Source: Paractinoplanes abujensis
GTDB taxonomy: Bacteria > Actinomycetota > Actinomycetes > Mycobacteriales > Micromonosporaceae
Direction of reading: 5' to 3'
NCBI RefSeq assembly: GCF_014204895.1
Contig: NZ_JACHMF010000001.1
Coordinates: 1,612,001-1,676,000 of the forward strand
DNA length: 64,000 nt
A program made the translations under genes and the position numbers. Numbering within the stretch: the stretch's first letter is position 1; each line of letters begins with the position of its first letter. The notes beneath the pieces were generated by a model. That model had not been told where the DNA came from, did not search any database, and worked only from the letters and a program-made list of their open reading frames with translations. Shown one piece after another: positions 24,846 through 33,715 of the stretch.

Positions 24846-26270
24846 ATGTCCGTTTCACCGCAACGGTTCGGGCGAGGGGCGGGGATTTTCCGCCGCAAAC
24901 CCATCGACGACGTCTCCGACGAGCGGGACACCGATCTCGACAGGTCGCTGGGGCTCTGGCAGCTGACCGCCATCGGTGTGGGCGGCATCATCGGCGCCGG
25001 GATCTTCGCGCTGGCCGGGGCGGTGGCCAACGAGACGGCCGGGCCCGCCGTGTTGTTCTCGTTCCTGATCGCGGGTATCGCCAGCGCGGCCGCCGCGCTC
25101 AGTTACGCCGAGTTCGCGGGCATGATCCCCAAGGCGGGTTCGGCTTACACGTACGGCTATGTCGTGCTGGGCGAGGTCGTCGCGTGGTTCATCGGGTGGG
25201 ACCTGCTGTTGGAGTACACGGCGATCGTCTCGGTGGTGGCGATCGGCATCAGCGGCTACTTCTCGTTCCTCATGTCGGAGCTGGGGCTCGACCTGCCGGC
25301 CTGGATGCTGGGCGCGCCCGGCACCGGCGACGGGCACGTCGTCGACCTTTTCGCGGTGCTGCTGTGCCTGCTCATCGCCTATCTGCTCAATCGCGGGATC
25401 CGGGCCGCGGCCCGCGCCGAGACCGCCGTGGTGATCGTCAAGGTGCTGGTGGTCCTGCTCGTGGTCGGGGTGGGCGTCTTCCACATCACCAGCTCGAACT
25501 ACGACCCGTTCTTCCCGTTCGGCTGGAGCGGCGCCATCACGGGCGCGGCCACCGTGTTCTTCGCCGTCTTCGGATACGACGCGATGAGCACCGCGGCCGA
25601 GGAGTCCAAGGACGCGCGCCGGCACCTGCCCAAGGCCATCATCTACTCGCTGATCATCTCGATGGTGCTGTACGTGCTGGCCACGCTTGTGCTGACCGGC
25701 ATGCAGAACTACCAGGACATCGACCCCGAGAGCGGCTTCTCGTCGGCGTTCGCCGCGGTCGGGTTGTCCGGTCTGGCCGACGTCATCGCGGTCGGCGCGA
25801 TCATCGGCATCCTGACCGTGATGTTCACCTTCATGCTGGGCGTCACCCGGGTCTGGTATTCGATGAGCCGCGACGGCCTGCTGCCCGCCTGGTTCGGCAA
25901 GTTGCACCCCGAGCGCCGGGTGCCGACCCGGGTCACCTGGATCGCCGGCGTGGTGTCCGCGATCATCGCCGGTTTCCTGCCGATCCGGGAGGCGGCCGAG
26001 CTCACCAACATCGGCATCCTGCTGGCCTTCGTCGTGGTCTGCGTGGCCGTCGTCGTGCTGCGGTACCGCCGCCCCGAGATTCCCCGCACGTTCCGCCTGC
26101 CCGGCATGCCGGTGATCCCCGTCGTGGGCGTGGTCTTCTCGATCTGGCTGATCACGTTCCTCGACCCGGTCACCTGGCTGCGGTTCGCCGTCTGGTTCCT
26201 GCTCGGCCTGGCCCTGTACTTCTTCTACAGCCGCCATCACTCGAAGCTGAACACGCGGGACCGAAGCTGA
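24846..26270 (+). CDS. APC-superfamily amino-acid permease
   Basis: A 474-residue transporter with about 12 helices. The APC hallmark GVGGIIGAGIFAL is in helix 1 (about residue 45), with PKAGSAYTY in helix 3 and FGYDAMSTAAEES in helix 6, the cationic amino-acid transporter (CAT) pattern. It would import amino acids with protons. ATG 24846 has a GAGCGAGGAGG site; an upstream in-frame ATG at 24789 is not supported. Confidence 0.93.
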   Translation: MSVSPQRFGRGAGIFRRKPIDDVSDERDTDLDRSLGLWQLTAIGVGGIIGAGIFALAGAVANETAGPAVLFSFLIAGIASAAAALSYAEFAGMIPKAGSAYTYGYVVLGEVVAWFIGWDLLLEYTAIVSVVAIGISGYFSFLMSELGLDLPAWMLGAPGTGDGHVVDLFAVLLCLLIAYLLNRGIRAAARAETAVVIVKVLVVLLVVGVGVFHITSSNYDPFFPFGWSGAITGAATVFFAVFGYDAMSTAAEESKDARRHLPKAIIYSLIISMVLYVLATLVLTGMQNYQDIDPESGFSSAFAAVGLSGLADVIAVGAIIGILTVMFTFMLGVTRVWYSMSRDGLLPAWFGKLHPERRVPTRVTWIAGVVSAIIAGFLPIREAAELTNIGILLAFVVVCVAVVVLRYRRPEIPRTFRLPGMPVIPVVGVVFSIWLITFLDPVTWLRFAVWFLLGLALYFFYSRHHSKLNTRDRS

Positions 26271-26344
26271 CAGCGGGCTGAGCCCGGGTGGGCGGCCGGT
26301 CCGGGCGTGACCGAGACTGGTGGTCCACGTGGGGAGGAGCCGGC

Positions 26345-26518
26345 ATGCGCGGGCTGGGGAAGTGGTCGTTCTTCTGGCGGCGGAGTCAGTGCCCGGCGGC
26401 GCGCCCGGCGGCGGGGGGAGGCTGCCGGCGGACGCGGCCGGGTGACACGGCGCCGATCCGGCTGCGGCGTTCGGCGTCGCGGCCGGGCGGGGTGCGCGCG
26501 CCTCGCACCCGGTCCTAG
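26345..26518 (+). CDS. Doubtful small Arg-rich ORF
   Basis: A 57-residue frame with a good GGGGAGGAG site 6 bases before its ATG, but the product is mostly Arg, Gly and Pro and has no recognisable domain. It converges on the next entry. Kept only because of the ribosome site. Confidence 0.22.
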   Translation: MRGLGKWSFFWRRSQCPAARPAAGGGCRRTRPGDTAPIRLRRSASRPGGVRAPRTRS

Positions 26519-26805
26519 AGCTGCGCTTCGCCCTGGGCCGGCTTCTCGCGCCACAACGCGAGGATGGCCGCCGCTTCCTGCCTGTCCGCCTCGGTGGCGG
26601 TCGGGCCGGCGAACACGCGCCGGTGACGCTCCTCGGCCTTGGCCCGGTAGGCCTTGACTTCGAGGATGTGCAGGTACCGGTAGCCGGCGTGGCCGCCGGG
26701 GGAGATGCGGAGATTTCGGCGGGCCGGGCCCGGCCGCCACGATCGTGACGTCGCGCCATCAACCCCGGTCCGCTGATGAGGGCGTTGCCGCCGGGGCAAT
26801 AACAC
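26515..26805 (-). CDS. Small hypothetical protein with helical C-terminal half
   Basis: A 96-residue frame. Its last 55 residues (from HILEVKAYRAK to KPAQGEAQL) look like a real amphipathic helical protein with GC-rich third positions, whereas the first ~35 are Arg/Pro-rich and may not be translated. No start with a ribosome site is clear. No family recognised. The 26271-26886 gap otherwise contains only the regulatory repeat described next. Confidence 0.35.
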   Translation of the reverse strand: MLLPRRQRPHQRTGVDGATSRSWRPGPARRNLRISPGGHAGYRYLHILEVKAYRAKAEERHRRVFAGPTATEADRQEAAAILALWREKPAQGEAQL

Positions 26806-26824
26806 TCGGTCACCGGTGGCGGTT

Positions 26825-26841
26825 TCTTAGGGAGCTCTTAG
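26825..26841. promoter_or_regulatory. TCTTAG direct repeat, 11-bp period
   Basis: TCTTAG at 26825-26830 and 26836-26841 lies 46 bp upstream of the flavocytochrome start. The one-turn spacing fits an OmpR-type operator and one is encoded in the same operon (28686-29360). A matching CTTAR pair with the same 11-bp spacing lies at 45296-45311. Confidence 0.55.
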
Positions 26842-26886
26842 ACTCATTTACTTGAGGCTTCATCTAATGCGGCCATCGTGGGGTGC

Positions 26887-28224
26887 ATGACGACCTTGAC
26901 CGAGGACACCCCGCGGTGGTGGCCCGACACCGTCGCGGTGCTGGCCGGGGCGAGTCTGCTCGTCGTGACCGCGCTGTGGGTGGGCCACGGCGGCCTCCAG
27001 GATCTGACCGGTGGCGGCGCGCTCTCCGCCACCGGTCGCCTCCTCGGGTTGTGGGCCTCCGACCTGCTGCTGATCCAGGTGCTGCTGATGGCCCGGATCC
27101 CGCTGGCCGAGCGCGCCTTCGGCCAGGACCGGCTGGCCCGCTGGCACCGCTGGACCGGCTTCACGTCGTTCTGGCTGATGGTGGCGCACATCGTGCTGAT
27201 CACGCTGGGCTACGCGGCCACCGCCGGCACCGACCCGTTCCGGCAGCTCCGGGACATGATCGTGAACTTCCCGGGCCTCCTGCTGGCCGCGGCCGGAACC
27301 CTCGCGCTGGTCATGGTCGTGGTGACCTCGATCCGCGCGGCGCGGCGCCGGCTGCGCTACGAGTCGTGGCATCTGCTGCACCTGTACGCCTACCTGGGCG
27401 CGTTCCTGGCCCTGCCGCACCAGCTGTGGTCGGGCAGCGACTTCGTGGGTTCGCCGGTGGCCACGGCCTACTGGTGGGGTCTGTGGGGGCTCGCCGTGGC
27501 GGCCGTTCTCGCGTACCGGGTGGTCGTGCCCCTGCTGCGCAACCGGCGGCACCGGATCGTCGTGGACCGGGTCGTGCCCGAGGCCAACGGCGTCACCAGC
27601 GTCTACTTCAACGGCAACGACCTGCGGAAACTCCCCGTACGGGCGGGGCAGTTCTTTCACTGGCGCTTCCTCGACGGCCCCGGCTGGACGCGGTCGAACC
27701 CGTTCTCGCTGTCGGCGGCCCCGGCCGAGCAGATCCGGATCACGGTCAAGGACTCGGGTGACGGCAGCAGCCGTGTGGCCACCCTCAAACGCGGCACCCG
27801 GGTGCTCGTCGAGGGCCCCTACGGCAAACTCACCGGCGAGCGCTACACCGGTGGGCCGGTCGTGCTGATGGCGTGCGGCATCGGCATCACCCCGCTGCTG
27901 TCCCTGCTGGGCGAGCTGCCGTACGCGCCGGGGGAGGCCACGCTTCTCTACCGCGTACGGGATGACGCGTCCACGGCCTTCCGGCAGGAGCTCGACTGGT
28001 ACGCCGTCGAGCGCGGGGTCCGCGTGGTCTACCTGACCGGCCCGCGCGGCCGCTCGTGGCTGCCCGGCGACCGCACCGACGAGCTGACCGGCCTCGCGCC
28101 GGACATCGCGGCCGCGAGCGTCTACATCTGCGGCCCCGAGGAGTGGGCCGTGCAGGCCCGGACCGCCGCCCGTGCCGCCGGGGTGCCGGCCGCGCGGGTG
28201 CACACCGAACTGTTCACCTGGTGA
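26887..28224 (+). CDS. Ferric-reductase-like flavocytochrome
   Basis: A 445-residue membrane oxidoreductase. The N-terminal ~215 residues form six helices of the ferric-reductase domain with paired haem-ligand-type histidines (RWHRWTGF and VAHIVL; SWHLLHLYA and LPHQLW). A FAD-binding barrel follows (RSNPFSLSAAP near residue 275) and an NAD(P)H-binding domain (MACGIGITPLLSLL near 330; YICGPEEW near 410). It would move electrons from cytosolic NAD(P)H through FAD and two haems to the outer face. The following FMN-binding protein is the natural acceptor. The ATG at 26887 is chosen; GTG 26878 is in frame. Confidence 0.92.
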   Translation: MTTLTEDTPRWWPDTVAVLAGASLLVVTALWVGHGGLQDLTGGGALSATGRLLGLWASDLLLIQVLLMARIPLAERAFGQDRLARWHRWTGFTSFWLMVAHIVLITLGYAATAGTDPFRQLRDMIVNFPGLLLAAAGTLALVMVVVTSIRAARRRLRYESWHLLHLYAYLGAFLALPHQLWSGSDFVGSPVATAYWWGLWGLAVAAVLAYRVVVPLLRNRRHRIVVDRVVPEANGVTSVYFNGNDLRKLPVRAGQFFHWRFLDGPGWTRSNPFSLSAAPAEQIRITVKDSGDGSSRVATLKRGTRVLVEGPYGKLTGERYTGGPVVLMACGIGITPLLSLLGELPYAPGEATLLYRVRDDASTAFRQELDWYAVERGVRVVYLTGPRGRSWLPGDRTDELTGLAPDIAAASVYICGPEEWAVQARTAARAAGVPAARVHTELFTW

Positions 28225-28238
28225 CGAGAGGCCGACCG

Positions 28239-28670
28239 ATGCGACGTATCACCCTCTGGGCGTTCTCCACCGTGGCCGCCCTCGTGCTGCTGTTCAGCTA
28301 TCGCACCAGCACCAACTCCCCGGCCTCGACGCCGGAGGCCGTGGCCACCGCGGGCCCGGCGCCCAGCGGCTCCCCGGACGCCGACGGCAGCGGCGGGACG
28401 TACGACGGCTCGGCGGTGCCGACCCGGTGGGGACCCGTGCAGGTCCGCATCACCGTGGCCGATGGCAAGATCACACAGGTGGAGGCGCCGGTCTCCCCGG
28501 CCGACGACCCGGCCGATGCCGGCGTCACCAAGGGTGCCCTGCCCTCGCTGTTCGAGCAGACCTTGGCCCGGCAGAGCGCCGACATCGACGCGGTGTCGGG
28601 CGCGACGTTCACCAGCGCCGCGTACCAGGAATCGCTGCAGGCCGCCCTGGACAGCGCCCAACTCGGATAG
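28239..28670 (+). CDS. FMN-binding domain protein, membrane- or surface-anchored
   Basis: A 143-residue exported protein: one N-terminal hydrophobic helix (about residues 5-21), a Ser/Pro/Ala linker, then an FMN_bind domain. The DAVSGATFTS motif near residue 125 matches Dxx[ST]GA[ST], where ApbE attaches FMN to the threonine. It is encoded 14 bp after the flavocytochrome and should accept its electrons outside the membrane. No apbE gene is in the window, so the flavin transferase must be elsewhere. Confidence 0.92.
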   Translation: MRRITLWAFSTVAALVLLFSYRTSTNSPASTPEAVATAGPAPSGSPDADGSGGTYDGSAVPTRWGPVQVRITVADGKITQVEAPVSPADDPADAGVTKGALPSLFEQTLARQSADIDAVSGATFTSAAYQESLQAALDSAQLG

Positions 28671-28685
28671 CTGAGCGGAGGCACC

Positions 28686-29360
28686 ATGCGGGTCCTGGTC
28701 GTCGACGACGACGCGGCCGTGCGCGACTCCCTCGCGCGCACGCTGCGCTTCGAGGGCTACCAGGCCGACACCGCGGCCGACGGGCGGCAGGCGCTCGACC
28801 AGGTCCGCACGGTGCCGCCGGACCTGATGATCCTCGATGTCAGCATGCCCGTGCTCGACGGCCTGCAGACGTGCCGGCTGCTGCGGGCCGAGGGCATGGC
28901 CCTGCCCGTGCTCATGCTGACCGCCCGCGACAGTGTGGGCGACCGGGTGGCCGGGCTCGACGCGGGCGCGGACGACTACCTGGTCAAGCCGTTCGCGTTG
29001 CAGGAACTTCTGGCCCGGGTACGGGCGATGCTGCGGCGCTCGGGCCTGACCGCCAGCGCCTCGCCGCTGCTCACGTACGCCGACGTGCGCCTCGACCCGG
29101 AGACGCGCGAGGTGTGGCGGGGTGACCAACCGCTCAAGCTCACCCGTACGGAGTTCGGCATCCTCGAGGTCTTCCTGCGGCACCCGAAACAGGTGCTCAG
29201 CCGGGCCGCGCTGTTCGAGCAGGTGTGGGGTTACGACTTCGGCGAGGGGTCGAACAGCATCCACGTCTACCTGGGCTACCTGCGCCGCAAGCTGGGCGAG
29301 CCGCGACTGCTGCACACCGTGCGCGGTGTGGGGTTCGTGTTGCGCGAGGACCCGCTGTGA
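28686..29360 (+). CDS. OmpR-family response regulator
   Basis: A 224-residue regulator with receiver domain (acidic pair in VVDDDAAV, phosphoacceptor Asp51 in [10 protein letters not shown], Lys in VKPFA) and winged-helix output (about residues 130-222). It follows the FMN protein by 15 bp and its stop overlaps the kinase start (GTGA). Likely ligand of the TCTTAG repeats ahead of the operon. Confidence 0.95.
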   Translation: MRVLVVDDDAAVRDSLARTLRFEGYQADTAADGRQALDQVRTVPPDLMILDVSMPVLDGLQTCRLLRAEGMALPVLMLTARDSVGDRVAGLDAGADDYLVKPFALQELLARVRAMLRRSGLTASASPLLTYADVRLDPETREVWRGDQPLKLTRTEFGILEVFLRHPKQVLSRAALFEQVWGYDFGEGSNSIHVYLGYLRRKLGEPRLLHTVRGVGFVLREDPL

Positions 29361-30718
29361 AGACTTTGCACACCCGGCTGGCCGTGATGGTGGCGGCCGC
29401 CGTGGCGGCGGCGGTGGTCGTGATGGCCGGGGCGGCCCTGCTCACGGTGGCCGCCCTGCAGGCCCATCAGATGGAGGCGACGCTCTCGGCCGACGCCCGG
29501 GTGATCGCCGCCCAGCCCGGCCAGTGGCAGGCCACCCCGACGTACGCGGACAAGCCTTTCGGCCCGCGCTGGCAGTTCCTGGACGTCTCGGGTTCGGTCG
29601 CGGCGAGCCCGACGGGTCTGCTCCCGGTGACCGCCGAGGCCCGCGCGGTCGCCGCCGGCACGAGCCCGCCGCGGCAGCAGGAGGTGACGATCGACGGCAC
29701 GGCCCACCAGATGCTGACCGTGCCGCTCGACGACGGCGGGGCGGTGCAGGTCGCGATCAACCAGACGCGCACCCGGCACACCCTGACCATGCTGGCCGGT
29801 CTGCTCGCCGTGGTCTGCGTCGCCGGCATCGCGGGCGCGGCCTGGCTGGGCCGGCTGGTCGCGCGGGCCGGGCTGACCCCGGTCGACCGGCTCACCGCTT
29901 CGGTCGAGCAGGTGGCCGTGACGATGGACCTGAGCCGCCCGATCGAGGTCACCGGGGCCGACGAGATCGCCCGGCTGGGCCGCTCGGTGAACACGATGAT
30001 GGCCGCCATCGACACCTCGCGCCGGGCCCAGCGCACCCTGGTCGAGGACGCCGGGCACGAGCTGCGCACCCCGCTGACCAGCATCCGCACCAACGTCGAA
30101 CTGCTGCTGCAGGTGGAGCGGCGCCCGTCCGAGGCGCACCGGCTGCCCCCGCAGGAACGCGCGGCCCTGCTGGCCGACCTCGACGCGCAGGTCCGCGAGC
30201 TCACCACGCTCACCACCGAACTGGTCGAACTGGCCCGCGAGGACGCCACCCGGGAAGCCCCGGAACCGCTCGACCTGGCCGAGGTGGTCACGGCGGCCGT
30301 GTCCCGGGTACGCCCGCGCGCGCCGTCCGTGACGTTCGACGCCGGGGTGGCGCCGGCCCCGGTCACCGGGCGGCCCGGTGAGCTCGAACGGATGGTCGTC
30401 AACGTGCTCGACAACGCGGCCAAGTGGAGCCCGGCCGGCGGCACGGTGGCCGTACGGCTGCGGCCGGACGGGCCGCACTGGTGCGAGCTTACCGTCGCCG
30501 ACCAGGGCCCCGGGATCGCCGCCGAGGACCTGCCGCACGTGTTCGAGCGCTTCTACCGGGCCCCGGCCGCCCGCTCGCAGCCCGGCTCCGGCTTGGGGCT
30601 GGCCATCGTCGCCCAGACGGCCCACCACCACGGCGGCACGGCGACCGCGGCGGCGCGCGAACCCCACGGGACCGTCGTGACGATCCGCTTGCCGCTAACG
30701 CTCAGTCCGGATCCCTGA
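29357..30718 (+). CDS. Sensor histidine kinase of the redox operon
   Basis: A 453-residue kinase with helices at about residues 8-32 and 140-163 flanking a ~105-residue extracytoplasmic sensor, a HAMP linker, His234 in [12 protein letters not shown], an N box NVLDNAAKW, and ATPase motifs ADQGPGI and GLGLAI. GTG at 29357 overlaps the regulator stop. The stop lies 17 bp before the second diguanylate cyclase, which may be co-transcribed. Confidence 0.95.
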   Translation: MKTLHTRLAVMVAAAVAAAVVVMAGAALLTVAALQAHQMEATLSADARVIAAQPGQWQATPTYADKPFGPRWQFLDVSGSVAASPTGLLPVTAEARAVAAGTSPPRQQEVTIDGTAHQMLTVPLDDGGAVQVAINQTRTRHTLTMLAGLLAVVCVAGIAGAAWLGRLVARAGLTPVDRLTASVEQVAVTMDLSRPIEVTGADEIARLGRSVNTMMAAIDTSRRAQRTLVEDAGHELRTPLTSIRTNVELLLQVERRPSEAHRLPPQERAALLADLDAQVRELTTLTTELVELAREDATREAPEPLDLAEVVTAAVSRVRPRAPSVTFDAGVAPAPVTGRPGELERMVVNVLDNAAKWSPAGGTVAVRLRPDGPHWCELTVADQGPGIAAEDLPHVFERFYRAPAARSQPGSGLGLAIVAQTAHHHGGTATAAAREPHGTVVTIRLPLTLSPDP

Positions 30719-30735
30719 GTGTCGATAGCGACGGA

Positions 30736-32262
30736 GTGAAGCAGCACCGGTCGGGTCTCGTCGCGCTCCGTCGTGACCCCGTCATCCTCGCGGCCGCCCT
30801 CTGGGCCCTGGCCGGGAGCGTGGCGTTGTTCGCCCTGACCGGGCAGGCCAACCGGCAGGTGCAGGTGTTCTGGCTGCTGCAGGCCCCGATGGACGTGCTG
30901 ATGGCGTACACGTCCTGGCGGGTCCTCCGCCTGACCACCGGGCCGGCCCGCCGCTTCTGGGCCGTGCTGGCCGGCGCGGCGGCCCTGTTCACCGTGGGCG
31001 ACACCACGCAGGTGGTCATCGCGCTGCGCGGCCACGACCAGTGGTCGACCGTCGGCGGCACGACCCAGAGCGCCCTGTTCGCTCTGGGCGTGGTCGGGCT
31101 CATCGTCGTCATGCTGCTGCACCCGATGCCCGGCCGCACCGGGCGCGAGAAGGTGGCGTTCTGGCTCGACGCGACGACCGTGCTCATCGGCGGCGCCGTC
31201 GTGGCCTGGTGCTTCGCCGTCGGCCCGGACTCCCAGGGCGACGTCGTCAGCATCCTGGCCAGCGGCGCGGTCATCCTCACCTCCGGGTTCGCCGCGGTCA
31301 AGCTCGTGCTCAGCGGCAACGCCCCGATGCACCGGGTCGCGGCCACGCCGATGGTCGTCTCGGCCGCCGTCAACACGCTCGGGTTCTTCCTGGCCCCCGG
31401 GGCCGACGGGCCGATGCCGGCCTACGTCTACGTCGTCCGCTTCCTGCCCTCGATGCTGCTGCTGCTCGGCCCGCGGCTGCAGGAGATCGTGGCGCGCGAG
31501 ACCGATGCCGCCGTCTTCGCCGCGCGCCGCCGTAAGCCCTACAGCCTTCTCCCGTACGGGTCGATCGCCGTGGCCTTCGTGGCCGTGCTCGTCGTCCTGC
31601 CCGCCGGCCCCGACCCCCGCCTGTGGGGTGCGATCACCGGGCTCGGGCTGATCTTCGTGCTCGTCGTGTGCCGCCAGCTGGCCGCCTTCCGCGACAACAC
31701 GCGCCTGATCGAGCAGCTCGACGCCACCCTGGCCGAGCTGCGCGAGCACGAGACCCGGCTGCGCCGGCAGGCCCAGACCGACGGGCTGACCGGCCTGACC
31801 AACCGCACCCACTTCTACGACGAGGTGGGGCAGTCGCTGGCGCGGCCCGAGCCCACGACGGTGCTGCTGATCGACCTGGACGGGTTCAAGGCGGTCAACG
31901 ACACCCTGGGCCACGCGGCCGGCGACGCGCTGCTGGTCGGGGTGGGCGAGAAGCTGCGCGCCGCGGTGCGCGCCGGTGACCTGGTGGCCCGGCTCGGCGG
32001 CGACGAGTTCGCGGTGCTGCTGCACGACTGCGCGGGCCCGGACGCGGCGCCCACGGCCGAGCGGATCCTGCGCGAACTGGGCGTGGCCGTGCCGTTCGAG
32101 GACACGGCGGTCTGCGCCAACGCCAGCATCGGCATCGCCTGCGCCGCCCCCGGCGACGACACCAGCTCCCTGCTGCGCCGCGCCGACCTGGCCATGTATT
32201 CGGCCAAGCACGACGGCAAGGGCCGCTGGAAGCTTCACACCCTGGCCACGGCCTCGACGTAG
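30736..32262 (+). CDS. Membrane-anchored GGDEF diguanylate cyclase (paralogue)
   Basis: A 508-residue protein with the same architecture as the protein at 81-1589: about eight hydrophobic helices, then the shared RRRKPYSLLPYG region, a LREHETRLRRQAQTDGLTGL linker and GGDEF domain with intact GGDEF and RAGD inhibition site. The two proteins are similar along their whole length, so they are paralogues and not only domain relatives. GTG 30736 is chosen because KQHRSGLVALRRDP aligns with the start of the other copy. Its 3' end overlaps the convergent hydrolase gene by 28 bp. Confidence 0.92.
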   Translation: MKQHRSGLVALRRDPVILAAALWALAGSVALFALTGQANRQVQVFWLLQAPMDVLMAYTSWRVLRLTTGPARRFWAVLAGAAALFTVGDTTQVVIALRGHDQWSTVGGTTQSALFALGVVGLIVVMLLHPMPGRTGREKVAFWLDATTVLIGGAVVAWCFAVGPDSQGDVVSILASGAVILTSGFAAVKLVLSGNAPMHRVAATPMVVSAAVNTLGFFLAPGADGPMPAYVYVVRFLPSMLLLLGPRLQEIVARETDAAVFAARRRKPYSLLPYGSIAVAFVAVLVVLPAGPDPRLWGAITGLGLIFVLVVCRQLAAFRDNTRLIEQLDATLAELREHETRLRRQAQTDGLTGLTNRTHFYDEVGQSLARPEPTTVLLIDLDGFKAVNDTLGHAAGDALLVGVGEKLRAAVRAGDLVARLGGDEFAVLLHDCAGPDAAPTAERILRELGVAVPFEDTAVCANASIGIACAAPGDDTSSLLRRADLAMYSAKHDGKGRWKLHTLATAST

Positions 32263-32894
32263 GAGTCGAGGAGGGCGGCCAGCTCCCGCGGGCGACTGAG
32301 CGCCGGGGTGTGGCCGCTGTCGATCTCGTCGGGGGTGATGCCGAGCCGGTCGTGGGTGACGCGGCGCAGATACTGCGGCGGGAACAAGCGGTCGTCGCGG
32401 CCCAGGACCACGCGGGTCGGCACGCCGGGCCAGGTGGTGAGCGGTGACGGCTCACCCAGCCGGGCCTCGGACTGGTGTCTGCCGTGCTCGACCGCCGCGG
32501 CGGCCAGGGCGGGCGGGACGTCCTGGTAGAAGACGGCGATCGTGTCGCCGCCCGGCTCCTCGTCGTAGCCGGTGTTCGCAAAGTAGTCGGTGACCGCCTC
32601 CCCGGGCGCCGGGATCATGGGCGCGACCAGCACGAGCAGCGTGGCGGGCACCCGCTCGCAGACGAGCGGCGCGGTGAACCCGCCCAGCGACTGGCCCACG
32701 ACAACCAGATTCCCCGTACGGTCGCCGACCGCCCGGACGACGGCGTCGGCGTACTCGACCAGGCCTGCCGCGTCGTCGTCGCACGGCAGATCGGGGGCCA
32801 CCGTGTCGTGGCCGCGCCCGCGCAGCTCGGCCTCGACCAGATGCCAGTACCACCCGGCATCGCCGGCGCCGTGGATCAGTGCGAAGGTCGCCAT
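32235..32894 (-). CDS. Alpha/beta hydrolase
   Basis: A 219-residue esterase-like protein starting MATFALIHGAGDAGWYWH (oxyanion HGAG), with nucleophile Ser in GQSLGG near residue 88 and Asp/His near LGRDDRLF and SGHTPALS, giving a full triad. It resembles plant-type methylesterase/hydroxynitrile-lyase-like hydrolases. Probably leaderless: CACTAT sits 6 bases ahead of the ATG. Confidence 0.87.
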   Translation of the reverse strand: MATFALIHGAGDAGWYWHLVEAELRGRGHDTVAPDLPCDDDAAGLVEYADAVVRAVGDRTGNLVVVGQSLGGFTAPLVCERVPATLLVLVAPMIPAPGEAVTDYFANTGYDEEPGGDTIAVFYQDVPPALAAAAVEHGRHQSEARLGEPSPLTTWPGVPTRVVLGRDDRLFPPQYLRRVTHDRLGITPDEIDSGHTPALSRPRELAALLDSYVEAVARV

Positions 32895-32898
32895 GCTC

Positions 32899-32905
32899 TC
32901 ATAGT
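32899..32905. promoter_or_regulatory. Shared -10 element of two divergent leaderless promoters
   Basis: The 17 bp between the divergent starts at 32894 (minus) and 32912 (plus) contain CATAGTG, which reads CATAGT on plus (6 bases before GTG 32912) and CACTAT on minus (6 bases before ATG 32894). Both starts appear leaderless and the two promoters would compete. Confidence 0.5.
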
Positions 32906-32911
32906 GCCGCA

Positions 32912-33230
32912 GTGACGTGCGTCCGCTGGTTCATGGCCGGGCACGGGCCGTGGTGCCACGACGAGCTCGACGACCGCCGGTGGTCCCAGCGCCACGTCGA
33001 GCAGCGCGACCGCGACCACGTCTTCCTCGCGACGGCTGCGATGGCCGAGACCCTGCACGCCCGCGACACCGGCGGGTGGCGGGCGGTCGCGGCCTACGAG
33101 CACGTCTACGGCATCAGCCGTAGACGCCGCTACTCACCCCCGGGGACGCCACCCCATTGCACATCACGCCCCTCACCGCCGTCGAGTTCGAGCGGGTCCG
33201 GACGGCGGCCCGGGCCGCGCGCGGCTCTAG
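32912..33230 (+). pseudogene. Small unknown gene with an apparent frameshift
   Basis: From GTG 32912 a plausible protein runs for about 68 residues (VRWFMAGHGPW, AYEHVYGIS), then the frame turns into Arg/Pro/Ser-rich sequence without stop. From about 33124 the next frame gives good coding sequence (TPLLTPGDATPLHITPLTAV, EFERVRTAARAARG), so a frame change near 33115-33124 would restore one protein of roughly 105 residues. Family not recognised. The exact end is uncertain. It could be a real frameshift mutation or a sequencing error. Confidence 0.5.
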
Positions 33231-33267
33231 GGTGGACCAGAGTTGTGGTCGGAGAGGGAGTGCCGGG

Positions 33268-33633
33268 ATGGAACCTGACGAGCGAACGTGGGACGACCTG
33301 GCCGCGGAAGCGCATGAACGCGGGCAGCGAGCCGGCCGGCGGGCGGCCCAGGCGCGGGAACGGGTGGCCGAGATCGAGGAGCGCCTGCACGCTCCGGGCG
33401 GTTCGGGTTCGGACGCGCAGACCGCCGAGCGGGCGGCCGGACACGCCGACGACGGCCGGGAGCGATCGGTGGCGGCCCATCTGGCCGCGGCCCGGGGACA
33501 CGAGTTGGCCGAAAAGGCCCATGAGCGAGCGGCCGTCACCGACCCGGCCCGGGCCGCCGAGCATCACCAGCACGCGCAGCGCCACCACACCGAAGCCGAA
33601 CAGCACCGGCAGGAGGCGGAAAACGACAGCTGA
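33268..33633 (+). CDS. Ala/Glu/His-rich coiled-coil protein of unknown function
   Basis: A 121-residue highly charged protein predicted to be almost all helix (AAEAHERGQRAGRRAAQARE; AEHHQHAQRHHTEAEQHR). The C-terminal third has nine histidines and could bind metal. Similar short helical proteins are common in actinobacteria without known role. ATG 33268 has GGGAG 8 bases upstream. Confidence 0.7.
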   Translation: MEPDERTWDDLAAEAHERGQRAGRRAAQARERVAEIEERLHAPGGSGSDAQTAERAAGHADDGRERSVAAHLAAARGHELAEKAHERAAVTDPARAAEHHQHAQRHHTEAEQHRQEAENDS

Positions 33634-33661
33634 CCCGCCTCGGCTCAACCCGCGCCGACCG

Positions 33662-33694
33662 GGCGGCCGGCCTCGGCCCGGTGGTCCGGCCGCC
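33662..33694. terminator. Hairpin between convergent genes
   Basis: GGCGGCCGG at 33662-33670 pairs with 33686-33694 (9 bp, 15-base loop); a second small hairpin follows at 33697-33710. Confidence 0.55.
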
Positions 33695-33715
33695 TCGCCC
33701 CGTTCGGGGCCGGGG

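Noticed and set aside
24855..26813. 652-codon minus-strand frame over the permease
   Set aside because: Antisense to a permease with clear transmembrane motifs; Arg/Asp/Gly-rich product.
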